64,000 bases of DNA from Oscillospiraceae bacterium (GTDB lineage Bacteria > Bacillota > Clostridia > Oscillospirales > Acutalibacteraceae). Shown in pieces: positions 16,865 to 25,463 of the stretch. Every line of letters starts with the position of its first letter. Position 1 is the stretch's first letter. Made by a program: the position numbers and the translations under genes. The notes beneath the pieces are model-generated. The model worked only from the letters and a program-made list of their open reading frames with translations. It was not told the origin of the DNA and did not search any database. The stretch covers positions 34,312-98,311 of the forward strand of contig SVPA01000003.1 in NCBI GenBank assembly GCA_015066085.1. The letters are read 5' to 3'.

Positions 16865-16876
16865 ATATGTATTTCC

Positions 16877-17629
16877 TTAAAATAATGAATTGAAAAACTG
16901 TAATGTTTTATAGTTGCGTTCGGTTTTATTTATAAAATACTTCTCAGTTATTTGCGAGAGAGCATACGCGGCTTGTTGCGGAAGGGTAAAGGCAAACAGT
17001 TTATTAAAATCAGAATAAATTATATGTCGCATTGCCGTTATCAGAGTTGTGTTTATCAAAGCATAACTCGTCTCATAGGGTGTGCATTCCGTACAGAAAA
17101 GAGTGCCTTCTGTTGTATCAAAGTACATCAGTTCATTCTCATACTTCAAACATTTTTTACAGGCAACAAGATCGGGCATATAACCAATAAGCGAAAGGAG
17201 TTTTAGTTCAACCACGGCCTTAATTAAATGAATGTCTCTTTTCCCTTTAGATAAATAGTATAGCGCATTTAAGAACAATCGCAGTACTGTTTCACTGGTT
17301 TCGTCAGAAGGAGCGTGGCATATAGCGAGTTCACAAAAATATTGGGCTAGAGAAAATGCTTCAATATCGTTACCGGTACTAAAGAAGACCTCGATTGAAC
17401 TGGCTTCTGTAATACGATATGAGTCGCCCTTTTTCTTTAAGGTCAGTGAGGAATAGGACAAAAACGAGGTTGCGGCGTTTCTCTTGCTTTTTATACTTTT
17501 TGCACCGCTTGCATAGGCTGTAATTATTCCGTTATTGCGCGACAAAACGGTGACAAGTTTATCACTGTCACCTATTTGTTGCTCCCGTATTATCAGTCCG
17601 TCTATCGTTAATAGAGTTTGTTCCATCAT
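16877..17629 (-). CDS. recO: DNA repair protein RecO
   Basis: RecO mediates RecA loading in gap repair. It has an N-terminal OB fold (about residues 1-80), a helical middle and a zinc finger in which CKKC and, about 20 residues later, CTEC supply four cysteines. At about 250 aa the length is typical. Several starts are possible (GTG 17635, ATG 17629, ATG 17626); I chose 17629, with AAGG upstream. The 5' end overlaps the yqzL-like gene, matching the era-yqzL-recO order of Bacillus. Confidence 0.92.
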   Translation of the reverse strand: MMEQTLLTIDGLIIREQQIGDSDKLVTVLSRNNGIITAYASGAKSIKSKRNAATSFLSYSSLTLKKKGDSYRITEASSIEVFFSTGNDIEAFSLAQYFCELAICHAPSDETSETVLRLFLNALYYLSKGKRDIHLIKAVVELKLLSLIGYMPDLVACKKCLKYENELMYFDTTEGTLFCTECTPYETSYALINTTLITAMRHIIYSDFNKLFAFTLPQQAAYALSQITEKYFINKTERNYKTLQFFNSLF

Positions 17630-17726
17630 GTACACTGCCTTGTGTTTTCAAATGTTCTCTATAATTTAAATATGACTCAATTTTTCCATCATTTTTAAAC
17701 TTATTCCAGTATTCATCTTGATTCAA
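17568..17726 (-). CDS. yqzL: YqzL-like small protein
   Basis: A 52-aa frame from a TTG at 17726, preceded by a strong AGGGGGTG site. The first 26 residues (MNQDEYWNKFKNDGKIESYL and the next few) fit the YqzL pattern W-x2-F-x-n-G-x-I-x2-YL. In Bacillus subtilis yqzL lies between era and recO, exactly as here. The gene overlaps the recO start by about 62 bases in another frame; the C-terminal half is low complexity and may exist only because of that overlap. Its function is unknown. Confidence 0.65.
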   Translation of the reverse strand: MNQDEYWNKFKNDGKIESYLNYREHLKTQGSVHDGTNSINDRRTDNTGATNR

Positions 17727-17788
17727 AATGGTCACCCCCTGCTGTGATATTAGTATCACACAAAGTATGAACATTATAAAAGGAAAAA

Positions 17789-18712
17789 TCAGTCAAGACC
17801 GAAAGTATGAATAAGACCTTGTCTATTTCGCCAGTCTTCCTTAACCTTTACCCAAAGTTTAACAGAGGCTCTGATTCCAAAAAAATCTTCAATATCTTTT
17901 CTGGACCTTATACCGATTTTTTTAAGCATCGAGCCGTTTTTACCTATTATAATTCCCTTATGAGAATCTCTTTCACAGTATATTGTTGCTTCAACTTCGA
18001 GAATTGGCTCCCCATCAACAGTATCACGCTCAAAAAATCTTTCTATATCAACAGCAATACCGTGAGGAACCTCTTTATCGAGTGACCTAAGCAGTTTCTC
18101 GCGAATCATTTCGGCAACCATTGTTTTTTCGCCTTGGTCTGTGATATCGTCACTACCGAAATAGTGAACAGATTCCTTTAAAAAGCCTTTAGCCTCATCA
18201 AGAATAATAGATACACCATCATTTTTAAGAGCAGAAACAGGAATTACACTTTCAAAATTGTAAAGTTTATTATAAGCAGTTATAATCTCAAACAATTCCT
18301 CTTTGTCCGAAAGCAAATCCACTTTATTTATAACAAGAAAGCATTTGTGTTTTCTGCGCTTAATTTCGTTAATAAGTTCAAGTTCTGCGGCAGGCAGATT
18401 ATCTTTATTAAAGTTGAATTTAGGGGCAGCCTCAACAACTAACATAACAGCATCAACATCAGATAGGCCGCTGCCGACAGCCTTGACCATATTCTCGCCG
18501 AGTTTGTTTCTTGGCTTGTGAAAACCCGGGGTGTCAACGAAAACGAACTGATTAACGCCTTTAGTAAACACACCCATTATTCTAGTGCGCGTAGTTTGCG
18601 CCTTATCGGAAACAATAGCAACTTTTTGACCAAGCAATCTGTTTATTATTGAAGATTTGCCGACATTTGGGCGCCCTACGATTGCAATAAAAGCCGAGTA
18701 AGTCTTATCCAT
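17789..18712 (-). CDS. era: GTPase Era
   Basis: Essential GTPase that binds 16S rRNA during 30S assembly. The G1 motif is GRPNVGKSS (about residues 13-21), G3 is DTPGFHKP, G4 is NKVD, and a C-terminal KH domain includes IIGKNGSMLKKIG. Length 307 aa is standard. It sits between ybeY and yqzL-recO in the conserved order. Confidence 0.97.
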   Translation of the reverse strand: MDKTYSAFIAIVGRPNVGKSSIINRLLGQKVAIVSDKAQTTRTRIMGVFTKGVNQFVFVDTPGFHKPRNKLGENMVKAVGSGLSDVDAVMLVVEAAPKFNFNKDNLPAAELELINEIKRRKHKCFLVINKVDLLSDKEELFEIITAYNKLYNFESVIPVSALKNDGVSIILDEAKGFLKESVHYFGSDDITDQGEKTMVAEMIREKLLRSLDKEVPHGIAVDIERFFERDTVDGEPILEVEATIYCERDSHKGIIIGKNGSMLKKIGIRSRKDIEDFFGIRASVKLWVKVKEDWRNRQGLIHTFGLD

Positions 18713-18723
18713 ACGATACCGTC

Positions 18724-19197
18724 CTAAATTATTTGAAGACCAATTTTTTCAAGGGCTTGTTCTTCTTTTGTTCGCATAATTTTCTTCTGATTACCCTCAT
18801 CAACATGGTCATATCCGAGCAAATGAAAAACCGAATGAACCGTCAAATAAGCAATTTCACGCTCGACCGAGTGGCCGAATGTTTCGGCTTGATTAATAGC
18901 ATGTTCAACAGAGATAATAATATCGCCGAGCATAATGCAGTCATTTTCCGGGTTTATATCATATTCTCCGTCATAAGACAAAGGAAAAGAAAGCACATCG
19001 GTAGACCTATTTATATTTCTGAATGTCTTATTGATTTCTTTAATTTTTCTGTCGCTGACAAAGGTTACATTTACCTCACAGTTGTCGGTAAAATCTTCAA
19101 CCTCAAGCGCTGCCTTTATTGCAGAAATCACAAGTTCGGTTGTATTGTTTGAAAGAACGGATTTTCTTTGCCTGTTAGCAAAATTTACACTAATCAT
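18724..19197 (-). CDS. ybeY: Endoribonuclease YbeY
   Basis: Zinc-dependent RNase involved in 16S rRNA 3'-end maturation and ribosome quality control. The metal site HSVFHLLGYDH fits H-x3-H-x5-H. The ATG at 19197 lies inside the phoH stop region, an 8-base overlap that suggests coupling; a longer upstream frame would cover phoH. Length is 157 aa. Confidence 0.95.
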   Translation of the reverse strand: MISVNFANRQRKSVLSNNTTELVISAIKAALEVEDFTDNCEVNVTFVSDRKIKEINKTFRNINRSTDVLSFPLSYDGEYDINPENDCIMLGDIIISVEHAINQAETFGHSVEREIAYLTVHSVFHLLGYDHVDEGNQKKIMRTKEEQALEKIGLQII

Positions 19198-20161
19198 TTC
19201 TATTCCTTTGCTCGTCTGATTTTTCGTAAGCATTGATGATTGCCTGTACTAACTTATGTCTTACGACGTCTTTTCCTCTAAGCCGTATGATTTCAATATC
19301 ATCTACCTTTTTAAGCACAGAAACAGCGTCCTTCAGACCGGATTTTTTACCTTTAGGAAGGTCAATCTGAGTAACATCTCCCGTAACAACAGCCTTAGAA
19401 TTAAAGCCAAGACGGGTAAGAAACATTTTCATTTGTTCACAAGTGGTGTTCTGGGCTTCGTCAAGGATAATAAAACTATCATCAAGAGTTCTTCCGCGCA
19501 TATAGGCAAGTGGAGCAACCTCAATATCTCCCCTTTCCTGACATCTTTGAAAGTTTTCTGCACCAAGCATTTCAAAGAGAGCGTCATAAAGGGGACGGAG
19601 ATAAGGGTCAACCTTTGATTGAAGGTCGCCGGGTAAAAAGCCAAGACTTTCTCCCGCCTCGACAGCAGGACGAGTCAATATTATTCGGTTAATTTCTTTT
19701 GCTCTGAACGCCTTAACAGCCATTGCAACCGCAAGATATGTTTTTCCCGTTCCGGCAGGTCCAACACCGATTGTTATAGTGTTGTTTTTAATTGCTTCAA
19801 GGTACCTTTTTTGTCCAAGTGTTTTCGGCTTGACAGGTTTTCCCTTTGAAGTGACACAAACACAGTCGCTGTCTGTAAGACGGGATATCTGATGCTCATC
19901 TCCGTCAGATACAAGTGAAAAAACATAATCAATATTCTGGTCAGTTATTACCTCACCTTTACTGATTAATGTAAGAAGGCTATTTGTTGCACGAACAGCC
20001 TTCTGAACATCATCAGGGTCGCCTTTAATTCTAACATAACTACCGTGCGAGGATATTTTTACCGAATATTTTTGTTCAATCTTTTTAATGTTTTCATCGA
20101 AACTTCCGAAAAGACTTATTATATCTTCCATTCTGTCGATATTAATTATTTGCTCCATCAT
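19190..20161 (-). CDS. phoH: PhoH-like ATPase (YbeZ type)
   Basis: P-loop ATPase of 323 aa, partner of YbeY. An N-terminal KH-like region (about 1-110) precedes the PhoH domain with Walker A GPAGTGKTYLA and Walker B SFIILDEAQNT. The C-terminus is RHKLVQAIINAYEK. In Bacillus the gene pgpH lies between phoH and ybeY; here the two overlap directly, so pgpH is absent from its usual place. Confidence 0.95.
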   Translation of the reverse strand: MMEQIINIDRMEDIISLFGSFDENIKKIEQKYSVKISSHGSYVRIKGDPDDVQKAVRATNSLLTLISKGEVITDQNIDYVFSLVSDGDEHQISRLTDSDCVCVTSKGKPVKPKTLGQKRYLEAIKNNTITIGVGPAGTGKTYLAVAMAVKAFRAKEINRIILTRPAVEAGESLGFLPGDLQSKVDPYLRPLYDALFEMLGAENFQRCQERGDIEVAPLAYMRGRTLDDSFIILDEAQNTTCEQMKMFLTRLGFNSKAVVTGDVTQIDLPKGKKSGLKDAVSVLKKVDDIEIIRLRGKDVVRHKLVQAIINAYEKSDEQRNRND

Positions 20162-20181
20162 ATAATGCTCCGAAAAAAGTG

Positions 20182-22527
20182 TTACATTATTACCTTAATA
20201 ATATGTTCTTTGCCATCGGGAATATATTTAACAAAATTTCCATCTTGCTTAACGCCATCAACTTCAAGAACGGAAACTCCGGTTTGCTTGTGTTCAGGGT
20301 TTGAAACAATAACTTTATAAACATTCTTTCTAAAGGGTCTTATTACCTCAAAACCATCCCATTCCTGATTTATACAAGGGTCAATAATTAAGCCTTCAAG
20401 ACTGGTTTTAATACCAAGCATATAATCAAGAACGGCTCTAAACATCCAAGCAGCAGTTCCGGTCATCCAGTGATAAGCGCCTCTGCCGTATTCAGGAGAA
20501 TTTGGTCCGTGAGAGAACTGAGAATAAATATAGGGTTCGCACATATGGACGTCTTGCTTTTTACAAGCGGGCAGAACTTTTTTGTATACTCGATACATAT
20601 CGTTACCTCTGCCGAGTAAAGCCTTAGCAACAAGGTTGAATGCAGTAGCGTGAGAAAATACAGCGCCATTTTCCTTCATACCTCTTGCAAATGCGCTTGA
20701 TACGCCGATATTTTCATCAAGACAATCATACGCAGGCATTACAAGAGACAAACCATAGGGAGTTTCAAGGTAATCGTCAACGGCATCCATTGCTTTCTCA
20801 AGACGCTCTTTACTGCCAATTCCGCTGATTACAGCCCAAGTTTGAGTATTAAGATAGGTGTTTCCAACTCTATCCTTCTTTGTTCCGACAGCCTCCATTA
20901 AATCGTTATATCCGATAATATACCAATCTTCATCCCAAGCAAATTCCTCGTGGGCGGTTTTAAATTGTTCTGCAATTTTAGTAAGTTCGGTTAACTCCTT
21001 ATCGTCATTTTTAAGTATTAAAAGGGGCTTAATTTCGTTAATGCAATAATAAATAAACTGTGCAAGCCAAACGCTTTCGCCAATACCTTTATCGCCAACA
21101 CGATTCAAACTATCGTTCCAGTCGCCGCCGCCAAAAAGAGGCAAACCGTGACAGCCCTTATCGCATGCAATTCTCTTAAGTCCAAGCAAAATATGCTCGT
21201 AAAGAGTTCCCTGACCGCCGTCAAGGTAAGGGATTACCTCGTCAAGAATTGCCATATCTGCAGTTTCGTTAATGTAATTACAAGTTGCAAGAGCCATCCA
21301 AAGCGGAACATCCACCTTAATACCCTTATTTGCTTTATACTCTATTCTGCTTGTTACATCGCATGGAGAACCATCAGAGAAAATAAAACTTGCAACTCTT
21401 AAAATCTGTTCTCTTGCCCACTTAGAACTTAGCGGAATCATACCAAAAGCGTCCTGGAAACTGTCACGCATACCCATACTTTGTTCAAGATGATAGTATG
21501 ACGGTGCTCTACCAAAATTGAAATTCATATAAATTTGATATTTGTTCCAGTAATTAAAGTTTCTGTTGATTTCTTCGTCAGGAGTTTTAATTTTAATTCC
21601 GTCTACATAGTTTGTCCAAAATTCAGTAGTCTTTGTATATAATTCATCAATTATCTCGGTTGTAAATTTAGCAGGAGTTTTTTCAAAAATATTAGTATAA
21701 ACATCATTTTCGTAGCATTCGTCAGCCGAAAGTTCTAAATTCCAACAAAAAGCAGCAACCGAAGGCATGCCAAAATTATCTTTATTGGAAAGAGAACCGT
21801 TTTCTACTGAAACAGGGTTATGAACATCTCTGTGAACACCTATAAAGCGTTCTTGTGAGGTTTCAATGCTTTCGGGAGATTTGGTCGCACCAATCATAAC
21901 GGTATAAGGCCAAACTTTATCAGATTTGAAGTTATCACCGGCACGACTGCTTGTACTCCAAATAGAATAATTAGCAAAGATTTTTTCGTCATTAATTTTT
22001 GCTTGTCCAAACATTGAAGCAATTGCTCTCTCGTGCTCGTTAAATTCGAAATTTCCAAGTTGCAGTTCTTCGTAAAAATAGACCGAAAGATTTCTTTTTG
22101 AGCCGGAAATGTTTGTAATTTTAATTCTTGCAATTTCCGCATCTACGCCCATAGGTACAAAATAGGTTATTTCGCCGGCAATACCGTGGCTTTCGGTTTT
22201 AACTGTAGTGTAACCCATACCGTGAACAGCCTCAAATTTATCAAAACTGTTTTGTACAGGCATAACATTTAAAGAGAAAATTTCGCCACTATCGTTATCC
22301 TTTATGTAAACATATCTTCCGGGTCTGTCAGAAATCAGATTTCTTTGCTCTCTTCTGAGAATATTATTTGCATGGTGACTCTTGTAGAAACTGAATCCGC
22401 CTCCTGTTGAGGAAACGATTGCACAATAATCACCGTTAGAGAGATAGTTTACCCAAGGAAGCGGAGTATCATATCTTGTTACAATGAATTCATTACCCTT
22501 TTCAGAAAAATGACCATACTTATTCAT
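20182..22527 (-). CDS. GH94-family glycoside phosphorylase
   Basis: Inverting disaccharide phosphorylase of family GH94 (cellobiose/chitobiose phosphorylase group), splitting a beta-glucoside with phosphate to give a sugar 1-phosphate. The N-terminal beta-sandwich (about 1-270) starts with VNYLSNGDYCAIVSSTGGG, and the alpha6/alpha6 barrel has the catalytic aspartate in GGGDWNDSLNRVG. At 781 aa it is slightly shorter than characterised cellobiose phosphorylases. I cannot tell the substrate from sequence alone. No signal peptide is seen, so it is cytoplasmic. It sits between yqfD and phoH, where Bacillus has no gene, and carries its own promoter. Confidence 0.85.
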   Translation of the reverse strand: MNKYGHFSEKGNEFIVTRYDTPLPWVNYLSNGDYCAIVSSTGGGFSFYKSHHANNILRREQRNLISDRPGRYVYIKDNDSGEIFSLNVMPVQNSFDKFEAVHGMGYTTVKTESHGIAGEITYFVPMGVDAEIARIKITNISGSKRNLSVYFYEELQLGNFEFNEHERAIASMFGQAKINDEKIFANYSIWSTSSRAGDNFKSDKVWPYTVMIGATKSPESIETSQERFIGVHRDVHNPVSVENGSLSNKDNFGMPSVAAFCWNLELSADECYENDVYTNIFEKTPAKFTTEIIDELYTKTTEFWTNYVDGIKIKTPDEEINRNFNYWNKYQIYMNFNFGRAPSYYHLEQSMGMRDSFQDAFGMIPLSSKWAREQILRVASFIFSDGSPCDVTSRIEYKANKGIKVDVPLWMALATCNYINETADMAILDEVIPYLDGGQGTLYEHILLGLKRIACDKGCHGLPLFGGGDWNDSLNRVGDKGIGESVWLAQFIYYCINEIKPLLILKNDDKELTELTKIAEQFKTAHEEFAWDEDWYIIGYNDLMEAVGTKKDRVGNTYLNTQTWAVISGIGSKERLEKAMDAVDDYLETPYGLSLVMPAYDCLDENIGVSSAFARGMKENGAVFSHATAFNLVAKALLGRGNDMYRVYKKVLPACKKQDVHMCEPYIYSQFSHGPNSPEYGRGAYHWMTGTAAWMFRAVLDYMLGIKTSLEGLIIDPCINQEWDGFEVIRPFRKNVYKVIVSNPEHKQTGVSVLEVDGVKQDGNFVKYIPDGKEHIIKVIM

Positions 22528-22566
22528 AAAAAACCTCCAAAAACAAATATAATTTATATTTAATAA

Positions 22567-22595
22567 ATTATATCATAATATAGCATTCGTTTCAA
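22567..22595 (-). promoter_or_regulatory. Sigma-A promoter of the GH94 gene
   Basis: On the minus strand TTGAAA (22590-22595) and TATAAT (22567-22572) are 17 bp apart. The -35 box overlaps the yqfD stop codon. It may also drive the genes downstream to mutS2. Confidence 0.7.
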
Positions 22596-23761
22596 TACTC
22601 AATTTTAAGCTGTTGCTCTACTGCAATATTCTCCGTACAATTCGCAGATACAGTAATTAAAAACCTATCATTTAATTCTTTTATGTCTGTAGTATAGTTA
22701 TTAACCTTCACAATCGGTTGGTTTCTTAATGATTCACTAATTTGATATAACGCTATATCAATACTTTCTTCTTTTGATAAACGGACAATATGTTTTTCTT
22801 TAAACACAAATTTTCGTTGAACAATTTGAATAGGCAGTTCCTTTTCAAACATTTTTAAACTAAAAACGTTATAAATCGAATCGGAATAACCATCGACATC
22901 GTGCAAATACAGAGGTATTTCAAGCCAAAAAATCTTTAAAATGCTTCTGTATTGAGTTCTATTTACTTCGGTTTCTAATAATAAATCTTTCATAACTTCA
23001 ACACTAAAAACTCGCTGTGTATCGGCTAATATTTCACCCTTAGAATGAACAAATTTTGTATTAGCATCATCTGAGATAACTCCGGAAACTAAAAGGTCCC
23101 CCTTTCTTACCGCCTGACCCAGTAAAAACTCTTTTTTGCCCTCAATGATTTCAGCAGATTTAATTACTCCGTCAAAAGAAGCGACTATATTAGACGGAGT
23201 GTTTTCGGGATTTTTTTCAGATTCCGTTGCAACAGAAATATTTACCGTAAGATTTGAACCCTCAACATTTAGTGAAACCCAAGCGATATTGTCAATCCTA
23301 AGCGCCAATAACTGCGAAAGATTATATGTATCAATGCTCTGCCTTGGGACTCCGGCAGATACTCCCAGTTCACTTAAAACAGATATAATTTGATTTTTGT
23401 CAATACTGTTAGGTGCGACAATATCTATGTTCCAAATAAACTGAGAAAAAGCGATATTTATTATAAAAAACATTGCAATACCGGTAATCAGGCCCGGGCG
23501 TTTTATGACTTTTTTGCTTATAAACACAAGGCCATGTTTTTCTTGCAATCTGACTCTTATTGACCTATCAATTTTTCTTCTTATTTCGCGAAGATTTTTA
23601 TAGTCTGACAACCCTATATTAAGGTATATTCCGTCGTTTTTCCTTTTTATATTCCAAACGGAGATTCCGTTTGACGCGCAGTAATTTATAAATCTTTCAG
23701 GAGCAACACCAAAAACAAAAATTCTAACAAAACCTAATAGAAACCTATAAAATGACAACAT
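22592..23761 (-). CDS. yqfD: Sporulation protein YqfD
   Basis: YqfD-family protein (389 aa), made under sigma-E in Bacillus. A cytoplasmic N-terminus (about 1-90) is followed by a membrane helix near residue 95 (LITGIAMFFIINIAF) and a large extracytoplasmic part. The start is ambiguous: an ATG at 23761 and a GTG two codons upstream share a GGTGATG site. It follows yqfC by about 15 bases, the conserved yqfC-yqfD pair. The molecular role is unknown. Confidence 0.9.
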   Translation of the reverse strand: MLSFYRFLLGFVRIFVFGVAPERFINYCASNGISVWNIKRKNDGIYLNIGLSDYKNLREIRRKIDRSIRVRLQEKHGLVFISKKVIKRPGLITGIAMFFIINIAFSQFIWNIDIVAPNSIDKNQIISVLSELGVSAGVPRQSIDTYNLSQLLALRIDNIAWVSLNVEGSNLTVNISVATESEKNPENTPSNIVASFDGVIKSAEIIEGKKEFLLGQAVRKGDLLVSGVISDDANTKFVHSKGEILADTQRVFSVEVMKDLLLETEVNRTQYRSILKIFWLEIPLYLHDVDGYSDSIYNVFSLKMFEKELPIQIVQRKFVFKEKHIVRLSKEESIDIALYQISESLRNQPIVKVNNYTTDIKELNDRFLITVSANCTENIAVEQQLKIEY

Positions 23762-23776
23762 CTGCACTCATCACCA

Positions 23777-24064
23777 TTACTCAAACTCAACACTTGAAAA
23801 TCGACCCGTAAGCATAAAGGCGCCGCTTTCAACATTACTTAACATTATGGAAGAACCCGTTACTGTCAGCATCTTTTGTTTGCCAAGCCTTATTTTTAAC
23901 ATATTTTCTGAATATTCTGTTATTGAATATTTCCCCTCAAATGACATTCTTGTGTTACCGAAGAATTCAATATGAGGCACTCCCGAAAGACTTGCAAAAG
24001 GAATATCTGATTTATTTATACTTATTTGCTCATCAAAACTAATCCTTTTTCTTTTTTCACCCAT
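23777..24064 (-). CDS. yqfC: Sporulation protein YqfC (YabP/YqfC family)
   Basis: A 95-aa protein of the YabP/YqfC family, with the central LSGVPHIEFFGN segment and a C-terminal TGRFSSVEFE. It is the first gene of the yqfC-yqfD pair and has a sigma-E-like promoter upstream. The protein has no signal peptide or membrane helix, so a mother-cell cytoplasmic or membrane-surface role is likely. Confidence 0.88.
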   Translation of the reverse strand: MGEKRKRISFDEQISINKSDIPFASLSGVPHIEFFGNTRMSFEGKYSITEYSENMLKIRLGKQKMLTVTGSSIMLSNVESGAFMLTGRFSSVEFE

Positions 24065-24088
24065 TTAACCACCTCATTCATACTATTC

Positions 24089-24118
24089 ATTCTATGATAA
24101 TATAGTTTGAGTGTATGA
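24089..24118 (-). promoter_or_regulatory. Sigma-E-like promoter of yqfC-yqfD
   Basis: On the minus strand TCATACA (24112-24118) and CATAGAAT (24089-24096) are 15 bp apart, close to the Bacillus sigma-E consensus (about KMATATT and CATACAAT). The window also encodes sigma-E. Pattern match only. Confidence 0.5.
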
Positions 24119-24136
24119 TATATTTGAGGTATTGTT

Positions 24137-25174
24137 ATGAAATATAAAGTAGTTTTAACGGCTTCGGTAATATCTTGTTTCGCTTTATGCCTTGTTGTGT
24201 TTTCTTCAGGCGCTACTGCGGGAGCAATACATGGTCTTAACCTATGTTATTCTGTAGTTATCCCCTCTCTCTTTCCGTTTATGGTTTGTTCGCTGGTTTT
24301 GTTTAAGACAAAAATACTTACAACCTTTGCTGACAGACTAGAAAGAATAACCTTATCGATTTTCTCCCTTGATTCAGAATGTTTTACAGTTTTTCTATTA
24401 TCGCTTATCGGCGGATTTCCGGTGGGTGCGAAACTAATTGAAAAACTTTATGTAGACAAAAAAATATCAAAAAAGACCGCTGAACTTATGCTTGGTTTTT
24501 GCGTAAATTCAGGGCCTTCATTTATTGTTATTACTGTAGGTGCAGGTATTCTATCAAACAAAACTCTTGGCTATATTCTTCTGTTTTCAAGCATTATTTC
24601 TTCATTTTTAGTAGCACTTATATTTTCAAGGTTTATAAGACCTCAGCCAACAAGGTTTAGACCAAAAAACGAAAAATTTGTTATAAGCGAAACAATTATT
24701 AAGTCAACCTACGATGCAACAACATCTATTATAAATATTTGTTCATTTGTAGTGCTTTTTTCGACTATAATCGGGTTGATTGATTCATATTTAAGCAGCA
24801 GTTCAATAATCAGAAACATTTTACCTTTACTTGAAATTACAAGCGGGATTAAGTATTATTCAAAAAATATATTTTTTATTTCTTTTATTATTGGGTTTGC
24901 CGGAATATGTGTACATTTTCAGGTTATATCATCTTGTAAAACAATAAACATAAATTACTTTAAATTTTTTATGTTCAGAATTTTTCACGGAGCATTGTGT
25001 TCATTTTGTACTTATATTTTGCTTAAAATTTTTAAAATATCGGTGCCGACAGTATCTATCAACCCCTCTTTAGTCATTGAACCGTCAAGATATACTATAG
25101 TTTTCGGAATAGTTTTTATCGCCCTTTCAGTGCTTTTTATTGTATCTACAAGAAAATTTTCTAAAACTATATAG
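24137..25174 (+). CDS. ylbJ: YlbJ/SpoVV-type sporulation membrane protein
   Basis: Polytopic membrane protein of 345 aa with about eight helices and the YlbJ features GLNLCYSVVIPSLFPFMV and GGFPVGAKLIEKLY, then FCVNSGPSFI. In Bacillus, YlbJ (SpoVV) moves dipicolinic acid across the outer forespore membrane. Here it is transcribed divergently from yqfC-yqfD across 72 bases, so the two sporulation units share a control region. Confidence 0.82.
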   Translation: MKYKVVLTASVISCFALCLVVFSSGATAGAIHGLNLCYSVVIPSLFPFMVCSLVLFKTKILTTFADRLERITLSIFSLDSECFTVFLLSLIGGFPVGAKLIEKLYVDKKISKKTAELMLGFCVNSGPSFIVITVGAGILSNKTLGYILLFSSIISSFLVALIFSRFIRPQPTRFRPKNEKFVISETIIKSTYDATTSIINICSFVVLFSTIIGLIDSYLSSSSIIRNILPLLEITSGIKYYSKNIFFISFIIGFAGICVHFQVISSCKTININYFKFFMFRIFHGALCSFCTYILLKIFKISVPTVSINPSLVIEPSRYTIVFGIVFIALSVLFIVSTRKFSKTI

Positions 25175-25191
25175 CATTTTTTGTAATTTTC

Positions 25192-25200
25192 TGTTATAAT
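25192..25200 (+). promoter_or_regulatory. Extended -10 promoter before the small Cys-rich gene
   Basis: TGTTATAAT is a TG-n-TATAAT element without a clear -35. The first in-frame ATG (25199) lies inside it, which puts the real start at the ATG at 25217, giving a leader of about 10 bases. Confidence 0.55.
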
Positions 25201-25216
25201 GTCACTTGGTGATATT

Positions 25217-25432
25217 ATGAATAAACTCGGATTTGAGAAAAAAAGGTCAAAATATTGCACATATTGTGTGTATGCCAAGCCCCTTGAATATACAGATGAA
25301 GTGTTCTGTATCAAGAAGGGCTTTGTTGACAAATTCTCAAAATGTCTAAAATACAAATATGACCCTCTTAAGCGCAAACCCGAAGCAAAAAATTTAACCT
25401 CTAAATATAGCGCAGAAGATTTTAAACTATAA
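25217..25432 (+). CDS. Small Cys-rich protein of unknown function
   Basis: A 71-aa basic protein with four cysteines in the order CTYC, then one in FCIKKG and one in KCLKY, plausibly binding a metal. The start at 25217 is chosen from the promoter and a GGTGAT site. It has a strong terminator directly after its stop. I do not recognise a named family, and the opposite-strand frame over this stretch looks like a shadow. Confidence 0.6.
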   Translation: MNKLGFEKKRSKYCTYCVYAKPLEYTDEVFCIKKGFVDKFSKCLKYKYDPLKRKPEAKNLTSKYSAEDFKL

Positions 25433-25434
25433 AT

Positions 25435-25463
25435 AAAAAACGGCATTATTTATGCCGTTTTTT
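25435..25463. terminator. Bidirectional terminator
   Basis: The stem AAAAAACGGCAT / ATGCCGTTTTTT (12 bp) with a 5-base loop serves the plus-strand Cys-rich gene and the minus-strand XRE gene. Confidence 0.9.

Noticed and set aside
25012..25446. A 144-aa minus-strand frame over the end of ylbJ and the Cys-rich gene
   Set aside because: It is a shadow; the plus-strand genes have promoters, RBS and recognisable motifs.
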